The notes under the pieces were generated by a model. It had not been told where the DNA came from and did not search any database. It saw nothing but the letters and a program-made list of their open reading frames with translations. This document shows, piece after piece, positions 1 through 4,975 of a stretch of DNA of 5,177 nt. Both the position numbers and the translations under genes were made by a program. The number at the start of each line of letters is the position of its first letter. Position 1 is the stretch's first letter. Source of the stretch: DASXUC01 sp036505015. Its GTDB lineage: Bacteria; Sysuimicrobiota; Sysuimicrobiia; Sysuimicrobiales; Kaftiobacteriaceae. The stretch is taken from positions 1-5,177 of the forward strand of contig DASXUC010000010.1 of assembly GCA_036505015.1 (NCBI GenBank). Reading direction: 5' to 3'.

Positions 1-3
1 AGA

Positions 4-12
4 AAGGAGGTG
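4..12 (+). promoter_or_regulatory. Strong Shine-Dalgarno site of the 65-aa gene
   Basis: AAGGAGGTG matches the 16S anti-Shine-Dalgarno complement over nine bases and lies seven bases before the ATG at 20. It fixes the start of the downstream gene and implies efficient translation. It is the best ribosome binding site in the window. Confidence 0.85.
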
Positions 13-19
13 GCGGCAC

Positions 20-217
20 ATGCGTACGTGGGACATGGAAACTCAGACGCACTTGAAGGAGCACGTGAAGTGGCCGGCGACCGGATCGCAGATCCTTGAG
101 GCATGCAACATGATGGCCCACGTCCCCGAGACGGATCGGACGATAGCCAAGGAAAAGCTCGATCCGATGAAGTCCTACAAGTCGGTGGACGATGCCATGA
201 TGGACTTGAACAAGTAG
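20..217 (+). CDS. Small DUF2795-like protein (65 aa)
   Basis: This is a complete short soluble protein with no signal peptide or membrane segment. The ATG is fixed by a near-perfect Shine-Dalgarno site, and the TAG stop is followed at once by a hairpin terminator, so it is probably a single-gene or last-gene transcript with high output. After a charged N-terminus, residues about 11-63 carry the pattern L-x-x-H-V-K-W-P-A-T ... I-L-E-A-C ... L-x-x-x-K-S-Y-K-S-V-D-D-A-M. This resembles the DUF2795 small helical domain (a hydrophobic-aromatic-Pro-Ala start, then a helix, then a 'Y-x-S-x-x-D-V/A' end). DUF2795 has no firmly known biochemical role. It is rich in Met (seven) and Lys, and its codon use is less GC-rich than that of its neighbours. 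The family call is from pattern memory and moderate; that the gene is real is much surer. Confidence 0.8.
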   Translation: MRTWDMETQTHLKEHVKWPATGSQILEACNMMAHVPETDRTIAKEKLDPMKSYKSVDDAMMDLNK

Positions 218-226
218 CTTACCTGC

Positions 227-270
227 CAGGCAAAGCGCCCGCCCAGACCCTTCGGTGGGCGCTTTGCTTG
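227..270 (+). terminator. Intrinsic terminator after the 65-aa gene
   Basis: The arm at 227-243 pairs with 254-270 in a 17-bp stem (core CAAAGCGCCCGCC with GGTGGGCGCTTTG, two G-T pairs) around a 10-base loop. A T-rich but broken tail (TTGTTCCTC) follows on the + strand. It begins 10 bases after the TAG at 215-217. On the minus strand the hairpin lies 31 bases past the stop of the SPW/VKOR gene, but no T-run follows it in that direction, so bidirectional use is only possible. No other terminator for that gene is visible. Confidence 0.8.
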
Positions 271-300
271 TTCCTCGACAGCCAGGACGCGGGCGGTATT

Positions 301-1929
301 TCAGAAAATCAAGGGATTCCAACTCCCGTACCTACTGCGAATGACGCCGCGCGGAAGACTGAGCACAATGATCAGCCCCCCGGCGATAAGGTCGCTGACC
401 CGGGCCGCGAGCGGCGCCCCACCGAGGACCCAGGGGGCGACCATGATCGCGATCGCCAAGAAGATGTTGAGGAAGCGCACTACCCGGGCCACTTCCGCCA
501 TGGCCGTGACCGCGACCACTACGACCAGCGCCCCCAACAGGTGATCGCTGTCGGCGGCCCCTCCCCTGCTGTTGAAGAGGTCGGGTGCCGCCATCAGCCA
601 GATGCCTAGCAGCGCGCTCACCGCAAGGGTCCACGGAACCGTCAGTCCCGACCACACGTCCCGCCAGGAATTTCCTGCCGGCCGCGCCAGCCCGAAGTCG
701 CGGACGTGCTCGCCCATCGTCCCGCCGTTCCAGAAGAGCGTCCACACGGAGCGGCCGGTCCGCCTGCCGAGGAGCAGGAACTGGATCATGGCGATTACCT
801 CATCCAGGGACAGTGCCACCATGACCAGCATGAAGAGGGCCGAAATCAGACAGAGGGTGCACCAGTCGCCGACCGCCAGCGGCTGCAAAATGATGAGCAC
901 AACGCTGACAATCCCCAGCGGAATGACGGCGACGCCAAACATCGCCACCATCCAGGGCATCGTGCGCCAGCGCCGCGAGTCGCCCATGACGGTCGACAGC
1001 AGTTCAATCATGTAGACGTAGGCTCCGAGCCCCGCGTCGGAAATCGGGAACATGCGCGACACGTCCGAGGTCAGGATCCGGGCCGTTCCTTCCCCAAAGA
1101 ATGGATCCCAGACCGCGGGGATGTGGCCGAGCTGGAACGCCGACATGTAGCGCGACATAAAGTACGACACCAGGCCGAGGACGATGATGGGCGCGCGCTG
1201 CACCCACGTCGAGGGATTGTATGACCACCCGGGTGGTACTGCCACCCCGGGCATCTGCAGCCGCATCGGGATGATGACGGTGAGACTGACGACGAGCGCC
1301 CCAGTGAGCGTATCGTTGGCGTACGACGCGGGGTCGGGGGCCCAGAAGACCAGCGGCGCGAACATGACCCAGAGGCCGACCGCCGCGTTCGCCCACGGGG
1401 CCCACAGATGCTCCCGATACGTCAGCGCCGCCAGCACGATGATCAGCGCTCCGCTGATAACGTCGCTCCAGGCAAGCGCGCTGCTCGGATAGGCGAGCGC
1501 GGACGGGCTGGCGATCAACCAGGCCCCCAGAAAGGCCGCGGCGACGTGGGCCCACTTCTCCGCGACCACCATGTCGGTCATCAGCGGAACCTTCAGGGGC
1601 TCGATGACCGGCCCCGTGTCGCGCGCAGCGATCTCCTGAAACAGCGACGCCTCGCGGTCGAGCAGGTCTTCCGGAAGGTCGCGGACCAGCGCCATCGCTT
1701 CCTGCATCGGCCGCATCATCTCAATGTGCCCGGCAGGATCGGTCTCCATCAAACGCTGCGCATGGGCGTCATGGCCGCGCTGCTGGGCCGCCTCCCGCTC
1801 GCCCAGGCCCTCCAGCAGCGACTGCTGCGCACGGAGTGCTTGCAGCCGCCGGAGCTCGTCCGCACCCTCAGGCGCGCGTGTCTCCTGCTCCGGGGCTTCC
1901 ATGCCGTGGCCGGTGTGCTGATGACTCAT
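301..1929 (-). CDS. SPW-repeat / VKOR-like polytopic membrane protein (542 aa)
   Basis: Start: ATG at 1929-1927 overlaps the SDR stop as ATGA. An in-frame upstream extension to 2094 only reads SDR sequence in another frame. Residues 1-12 are His-rich (H3, H5, H8); about 20-115 are charged, Gln/Glu-rich and helical, probably cytoplasmic. Residues about 126-222 form an SPW-type repeat of four membrane helices (ASPSAL near 140, FAPLVFW near 190). Residues about 246-385 resemble a vitamin K epoxide reductase core: a helix, a loop with WDPFFG (274-279) and SDVS (288-291), three more helices, and WCTLCL with C357 and C360. A second SPW repeat fills about 429-527 (AAPDLF, VAPWVLG). Classical VKORs use CxxC with quinone to make disulfides and need a second loop cysteine pair; this protein has only these two cysteines. 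A thiol/quinone redox role is inferred. The substrate is unknown, and the enzyme may be altered or inactive. Confidence 0.85.
   Translation of the reverse strand: MSHQHTGHGMEAPEQETRAPEGADELRRLQALRAQQSLLEGLGEREAAQQRGHDAHAQRLMETDPAGHIEMMRPMQEAMALVRDLPEDLLDREASLFQEIAARDTGPVIEPLKVPLMTDMVVAEKWAHVAAAFLGAWLIASPSALAYPSSALAWSDVISGALIIVLAALTYREHLWAPWANAAVGLWVMFAPLVFWAPDPASYANDTLTGALVVSLTVIIPMRLQMPGVAVPPGWSYNPSTWVQRAPIIVLGLVSYFMSRYMSAFQLGHIPAVWDPFFGEGTARILTSDVSRMFPISDAGLGAYVYMIELLSTVMGDSRRWRTMPWMVAMFGVAVIPLGIVSVVLIILQPLAVGDWCTLCLISALFMLVMVALSLDEVIAMIQFLLLGRRTGRSVWTLFWNGGTMGEHVRDFGLARPAGNSWRDVWSGLTVPWTLAVSALLGIWLMAAPDLFNSRGGAADSDHLLGALVVVVAVTAMAEVARVVRFLNIFLAIAIMVAPWVLGGAPLAARVSDLIAGGLIIVLSLPRGVIRSRYGSWNPLIF
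1926..1929 (-). other. ATGA stop-start overlap (translational coupling)
   Basis: On the minus strand the last base of the SDR frame's ACA codon slot gives way to ATGA: the ATG (1929-1927) opens the SPW/VKOR gene and the TGA (1928-1926) closes the SDR. Only a G-rich run (GGGGCGGGG) precedes it, not a canonical Shine-Dalgarno, so reinitiation by the terminating ribosome is likely. Confidence 0.85.
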
Positions 1930-3110
1930 GTCCCCGCCCCGCCGCCGTGGTGGTGTGCGTGTGTCCCGGCGAGTTCCTGCAGCTGCTTCAACCGGCGGGG
2001 ATCGAGGTCCAGGTCTGGTGCCGCCGCGGCGGGAGGCCGCGTCTCTCGCAGCCAGGACGGCAGGGGCAATTCGTTTTCGCGGTACCAGGCCCATGGATCA
2101 GCCAGCAGCGCCGCGGTAATCGCCGGCAGCGTCTCGCGGAGCGATCGCTTGGGGGTCCATCCCACGGCCGACTCCGCCCGCGCGATATCCAGCTCGAAGT
2201 GATCATCCGCGAGATCGATCATCCAGGGCTTGATGTAGGGCTTGCCGTTCAGCGGCAGACGCTCCTGGAGAGTGGCGCCGAGCCGCGCCAGCCACTTCGG
2301 AATGGGCCGGGTCGTCCACGCCTCGCCGTGCAGCTCCTTCGCGATCATGGTCTGCAGGTCGCCATACCCCATGGTCTGCGGCTCCCCGACCAGCAGAGTC
2401 AACTCGGCAGGGAGCTCGGTTCTGCGTCCGGGAAGGCGTTCGTACAGATCGACCACGTCGTCTAAATGGACCATGGCCTGGCCGTGGGTCAGGTCTCCCG
2501 GAAAGACATACGCCTCAACTGTGCGCTCGTAGGTCCGCTGGATCTGGTACGGCAGCGTCGCCGAGTGCCCGAGCTCGTTGTAGACGCCCGCGATCCGCAG
2601 CAGGACCACCGGGACGTCGCCGCGTTCGTGGAGGATCACTTGTTCTGTCCGCAGCTTCGATTCCGGATATGCCCACTTCGGTTGACGCGGGGAGTCCTCG
2701 TTGATGGGCCGGCCGGGCTCGGTAGGCGCGTGGACGAGCATGGTGCTGGAAAAGATGAACTGTTCCACGGTAAAGCGCTCGCGCAGCATTCGCAGCAACC
2801 GCCGCGTGCCCTCGATCGTCACCCGCTCATACAGGGGACTCGGCGCGCCCGAAAAGTCGTAGTACGCGGCGAAGTGACAGACCGACGCCAGGCGCTCGCC
2901 GTGCCCTTCCCGCACGGCATCGAGGCCGCGCGCCAGACTCGCCTCGGTGGTGAGGTCGACGTAGAGACACTCCGCGGTCGGCGGAGGATGCGAGGGAGCG
3001 CGGCGGTCGAACCCGACGACGTCGAACGACGCGCTCAACGCTCGGGCCACGTCGTAGCCGAGGAACCCGCTGCTCCCGGTGACCAGGATCGTACCGCGCT
3101 GCGCTGTCAT
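1926..3110 (-). CDS. NAD(P)-dependent extended SDR / epimerase-dehydratase family
   Basis: From the ATG at 3110 this gives 394 aa. The Rossmann start ILVTGSSGFLG (residues 8-18) carries the TGxxGxxG nucleotide-binding motif. D51 in LYVDLT, the HFAA segment (79-82), the SST strand end (121-123) and the catalytic Y148-x-x-x-K152 complete the extended-SDR signature. VHLDDVVD (214-221) is the family's late conserved segment, and VGWTPKRSLRETL (316-328) is the usual C-terminal motif. These enzymes oxidise, reduce or epimerise sugars, sterols or similar alcohols in the cytoplasm; the substrate cannot be read here. A C-terminal extension (about 355-394) ends in HAHHHGGGAGT. The stop overlaps the next gene's start by four bases, so translation is probably coupled. 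A longer start at TTG 3143, preceded by AGAAGG, would add 11 residues; I prefer 3110 because the nucleotide-binding strand then starts at a normal distance. Confidence 0.88.
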   Translation of the reverse strand: MTAQRGTILVTGSSGFLGYDVARALSASFDVVGFDRRAPSHPPPTAECLYVDLTTEASLARGLDAVREGHGERLASVCHFAAYYDFSGAPSPLYERVTIEGTRRLLRMLRERFTVEQFIFSSTMLVHAPTEPGRPINEDSPRQPKWAYPESKLRTEQVILHERGDVPVVLLRIAGVYNELGHSATLPYQIQRTYERTVEAYVFPGDLTHGQAMVHLDDVVDLYERLPGRRTELPAELTLLVGEPQTMGYGDLQTMIAKELHGEAWTTRPIPKWLARLGATLQERLPLNGKPYIKPWMIDLADDHFELDIARAESAVGWTPKRSLRETLPAITAALLADPWAWYRENELPLPSWLRETRPPAAAAPDLDLDPRRLKQLQELAGTHAHHHGGGAGT

Positions 3111-3115
3111 CCTCA

Positions 3116-3143
3116 AATAGATGAATACCCCGGTCGTGTGCAA
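3116..3143 (-). promoter_or_regulatory. Possible promoter of the SDR-SPW/VKOR unit
   Basis: On the minus strand TTGCAC (3143-3138) and TCTATT (3121-3116) stand 16 bases apart, a weak -35/-10 pair (3 of 6 and 4 of 6 consensus bases). Transcription would begin close to the ATG at 3110, giving a leaderless or nearly leaderless message. This agrees with the lack of a usable Shine-Dalgarno: GAGG directly abuts the ATG. If the TTG at 3143 is the true start, this call falls. Confidence 0.3.
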
Positions 3144-3157
3144 AGCGCCTTCTGGCC

Positions 3158-3172
3158 TGATACGCTGAGTGT
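3158..3172 (+). promoter_or_regulatory. Candidate extended -10 promoter of the CDF gene
   Basis: TGATACGCT at 3158-3166 fits the extended -10 form TGnTAnnnT. It ends six bases before the ATG at 3173, which would put the transcript start at or next to the start codon. No Shine-Dalgarno is present in GAGTGT before the ATG, so a leaderless mRNA is the simplest reading. The -35 position (GTGCAA at 3138-3143, 17 bases upstream) is poor. Confidence 0.4.
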
Positions 3173-4135
3173 ATGCATCCCCATGATCATGGCGTCATCG
3201 ACCCGGCAATCGTGACGACCGCGCGGGGGATCTGGGCGATCAAGTGGTCGTTCGTGGTGCTCACGGCGACCGCGCTGCTGCAGGTCGCCGTTGTCGTGCT
3301 CTCAGGCAGCGTCGCACTGCTGGCGGACACCATTCACAATTTTGGCGACGCCGCGACGGCCGTCCCGCTGTGGATTGCCTTCCTGCTCGCGAGGCTGCGC
3401 CCCACGAAGCGGTTTCCATTCGGCTACGGACGCGTCGAGGACCTGGCCGGGGTGGTCATCGTCCTCATTATTCTGTTCAGCGCGGTCGTCGCCGGCTACG
3501 AGGCGATCGACCGCCTCATCCATCCCCGGGCGATCGGGTACCTGGGTGTCGTGGCCGCCGCCTCAATCATCGGCTTCATCGGCAACGAAGCGGTGGCCGT
3601 CTTCCGGATCCGGGTGGGCAAGGAAATCGGCAGCGCGGCGCTCATCGCCGACGGGTACCACGCGCGGGTGGACGGTTGGACGAGCCTCGCCGTGCTGGTC
3701 GGCGCGGTCGGCGTCTGGCTGGGCTACCCACTGGCCGACCCGCTGGTTGGCCTGGGGATTACGGTCGCCATCCTCGGCATCGTCTGGCAGTCCGGCAAGG
3801 CGATCTTCACGCGGATGCTCGATGGAGTCGAGCCGGGGGTCATCGATGAGATCCAGCACGCCGCCCACCACGTCCGCGGCGTGCGCGCCGTGACCGAGGC
3901 CCGCGCCCGCTGGGTGGGACACCGGCTCCACGCGGAAGTGAACGTCGCCGTTGCGGGGGATCTATCTGTGGCGGAGGCCCACGCCATCGCCAAAGAAGTG
4001 CATCATCAGCTGCTCCACCACGTCCCCTATCTCGCCGGGGCCACGATCCACGTCGATCCCGCCGACGAGGCTGGAGAGGCGCACCACCGGGTCACCGCCC
4101 ACAGCCACGACGGCCTGCCGGTTCACTCTCACTAA
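3173..4135 (+). CDS. Cation diffusion facilitator (CDF) transporter, zinc-type
   Basis: This 320-aa protein has normal CDF length. Residues 1-22 are cytoplasmic and start with a His cluster (H2, H4, H6). About six membrane helices lie between 25 and 208. The transport site is clear: helix 2 has H55-x-x-x-D59 (in ADTIHNFGDA) and helix 5 has H163-x-x-x-D167 (in DGYHARVDGWTS). HxxxD in both helices is the arrangement of zinc/cadmium CDFs such as CzcD and ZnT, not the D-x-x-x-D of manganese members. The FGYGRVED motif (83-90) follows helix 2. Residues about 212-297 form the cytoplasmic ferredoxin-like dimer domain, and the tail has six His in its last 17 residues. CDF proteins export divalent metal by proton exchange, normally as homodimers; zinc export is inferred from the motifs. 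The gene is divergent from the SDR and convergent with the 52-aa membrane gene. No metal-sensor gene is in the window. Confidence 0.93.
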   Translation: MHPHDHGVIDPAIVTTARGIWAIKWSFVVLTATALLQVAVVVLSGSVALLADTIHNFGDAATAVPLWIAFLLARLRPTKRFPFGYGRVEDLAGVVIVLIILFSAVVAGYEAIDRLIHPRAIGYLGVVAAASIIGFIGNEAVAVFRIRVGKEIGSAALIADGYHARVDGWTSLAVLVGAVGVWLGYPLADPLVGLGITVAILGIVWQSGKAIFTRMLDGVEPGVIDEIQHAAHHVRGVRAVTEARARWVGHRLHAEVNVAVAGDLSVAEAHAIAKEVHHQLLHHVPYLAGATIHVDPADEAGEAHHRVTAHSHDGLPVHSH

Positions 4136-4140
4136 GCGGG

Positions 4141-4299
4141 TCAAACCAGAGCGACCGCGATCGCCGACGCGAGGAACCCGTAAGCAAAGACCAGCAGTCC
4201 GCCGGCCGATAACTCCAGGTGTTCGGGCACACGCAGATACCGCAAGGTCACCCACGCCAGTGGAATGATAAACAGGTAGCCAAACAACAGCAGCCCCAT
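4141..4299 (-). CDS. Small two-helix membrane protein (52 aa)
   Basis: This short gene fills what would otherwise be a 215-base gap. The reading is ATG at 4299-4297 to TGA at 4143-4141. Residues 2-17 (GLLLFGYLFIIPLAWV) form one hydrophobic helix. A polar turn (TLRYLRVPEHLEL) follows, and residues 32-52 (AGGLLVFAYGFLASAIAVALV) form a second helix ending at the C-terminus. The positive residues R20 and R23 in the turn suggest that the turn faces the cytoplasm. GAGG at 4309-4306, six bases before the ATG, is a good ribosome binding site. The stop is separated from the convergent CDF stop by five bases. The gene starts 51 bases after the MmcQ/YjbR stop, so it may be the last gene of that operon. 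I recognise no family. Reality is supported by the ribosome binding site, tight packing and coherent two-helix character; function is unknown. Confidence 0.65.
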   Translation of the reverse strand: MGLLLFGYLFIIPLAWVTLRYLRVPEHLELSAGGLLVFAYGFLASAIAVALV

Positions 4300-4305
4300 G
4301 CGCCG

Positions 4306-4309
4306 CCTC
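4306..4309 (-). promoter_or_regulatory. Shine-Dalgarno site of the 52-aa membrane protein
   Basis: GAGG (within GGCGAGGCGG) on the minus strand lies six bases before the ATG at 4299. It is the main non-compositional support for this short gene. Confidence 0.6.
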
Positions 4310-4350
4310 GCCCGTTACTGACGTGGTTCCGACGATCCGCCGTTGAAAGC

Positions 4351-4722
4351 CTAACCGATCAGCCGCCTTGGCGCGACCGCCAAATAGGCGTCTTCGACCA
4401 TCTCAGCTACCTTCTTCCACGCAAGGCGCCGGTCCAGGCGTACCCCCACCCAGCCGAGGTACCCGACGTACGGCGGGACGAAGTAGTGCCGCGGATCCGA
4501 CTCGACCATCGCCCGCTGCATGTCCGGTGCCGCGGCGCACCACAGGGCCAGCCGTCCGTCCTCATGGTGGTTGTCCATGAACGTGACAAATGCCTTCTTG
4601 CCCCGGATGAAAAATGCCGGCGAACCGTGGCTGAGGCGTTCGCTCGTTTCAGGCAGTGCGAGGCAGAGTGCTCGAATACGCCCTAGCGGTGTGGCAGGTG
4701 ACGGTCTCCGGTGCCGGGCCAT
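4351..4722 (-). CDS. MmcQ/YjbR family protein (123 aa)
   Basis: The protein follows the YjbR-like fold pattern from end to end: IRALCLALPETSERLSHG (16-33), PAFFIRGKKAFVTF (35-48), a loop with HHEDGRLALWC (52-62), then DPRHYFVPPYVGYLGWVGVRLD (76-97), and WKKVAEMVEDAYLAVAPRRL (102-121). Family members are small cytoplasmic proteins with a CyaY-like fold, some described as DNA-binding; the role of most is not established, and nothing here identifies a target. Length is typical. I chose ATG 4722 because the frame upstream (to 4809) encodes a Ser/Arg/Cys-rich stretch that lies inside the preceding KOW gene and is not family-like. The gap to the upstream stop is 10 bases without a clear ribosome binding site, so reinitiation is likely. 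TAGCCT at 4735-4730, seven bases before the ATG, could also act as a -10 element, but weakly. Confidence 0.88.
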   Translation of the reverse strand: MARHRRPSPATPLGRIRALCLALPETSERLSHGSPAFFIRGKKAFVTFMDNHHEDGRLALWCAAAPDMQRAMVESDPRHYFVPPYVGYLGWVGVRLDRRLAWKKVAEMVEDAYLAVAPRRLIG

Positions 4723-4732
4723 GCGTAGCAGG

Positions 4733-4939
4733 CTAACTGAGCGCTTCGATGTCAGCGGTAGGATACATCCGCTCGACTTTGCCCTTCTGCTCGAGTAACA
4801 CTGTGGCAACCTGATAGTCGGGGATGACGCGCACGATGGTGCCCTCGGGCTGGCCCTGCTCGCCGACGACCTTGACCTTATCCCCGGGCTGGATGGCCCG
4901 GCCGTTTCGATCTGTGGCCTGTTCGCGTGTGTCGATCAT
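4733..4939 (-). CDS. Small KOW/SH3-like protein (68 aa)
   Basis: A short acidic-basic soluble protein. After a charged lead (1-13), residues about 14-66 have the pattern of a small SH3/KOW-type beta barrel: A-I-Q-P-G-D-K-V-K-V (15-24), G-E-Q-G-Q-P-E-G-T-I-V-R-V (26-38), then V-A-T-V-L-L-E (44-50) and K-V-E-R-M-Y-P-T-A-D-I-E (54-65). KOW folds often bind nucleic acid or protein partners; no particular function can be claimed. GAGGGG at 4951-4946, six bases before the ATG, supports the start. It sits 36 bases after the CBS gene and 10 bases before the MmcQ/YjbR gene, all on the same strand, which points to one transcript. Confidence 0.75.
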   Translation of the reverse strand: MIDTREQATDRNGRAIQPGDKVKVVGEQGQPEGTIVRVIPDYQVATVLLEQKGKVERMYPTADIEALS

Positions 4940-4945
4940 GTCCGT

Positions 4946-4951
4946 CCCCTC
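4946..4951 (-). promoter_or_regulatory. Shine-Dalgarno site of the KOW-like gene
   Basis: GAGGGG on the minus strand, six bases before the ATG at 4939, decides the start of this short gene. The 36-base space after the CBS stop shows no obvious promoter or hairpin. Confidence 0.6.
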
Positions 4952-4975
4952 ACGTGACTTGGTCCCTCTGAGAGA

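Noticed and set aside
103..609. 168-aa + strand open frame running across the terminator and into the SPW/VKOR gene
   Set aside because: It reads the 65-aa gene and the membrane protein gene in wrong frames, crosses a terminator, and its product is low-complexity Arg/Asp/Pro without any family pattern.
1930..2094. 55-residue N-terminal extension of the SPW/VKOR protein
   Set aside because: It is an out-of-frame reading of the SDR 3' end, Arg/Pro/Gly-rich; the ATGA overlap start at 1929 is far better.
1408..2465. Long + strand open frames opposite the SPW/VKOR and SDR genes (1408-2202, 1836-2465, 2466-3215)
   Set aside because: They are typical GC-rich antisense shadows: Arg/Pro/Ala-rich, no ribosome binding sites, no domain pattern, and opposite well-supported genes.
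230..3149. Repeated 10-mer GCAAAGCGCC in the terminator stem (230-239) and the divergent promoter region (3140-3149)
   Set aside because: No similarity extends beyond ten bases and the two contexts are unrelated; chance is enough.
449..4164. Three copies of the octamer GCGATCGC (449-456, 2141-2148, 4157-4164), the HIP1 palindrome of cyanobacteria
   Set aside because: Slightly more than expected by chance, but each lies inside coding sequence rich in GCG/ATC/GAT/CGC codons, and nothing else in the window looks cyanobacterial.
4090..4200. Search for a bidirectional terminator between the convergent CDF and 52-aa genes
   Set aside because: Only loose pairing (GCGGGT with ACCCG, about 30 bases apart) and no T-tract on either strand.
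4219..4686. 155-aa + strand open frame over the 52-aa and MmcQ/YjbR genes
   Set aside because: It is the antisense shadow of two better candidates and has no recognisable motif.
4723..4809. 29-residue N-terminal extension of the MmcQ/YjbR protein
   Set aside because: It overlaps the end of the KOW-like gene and does not look like the family; M at 4722 gives the usual length.
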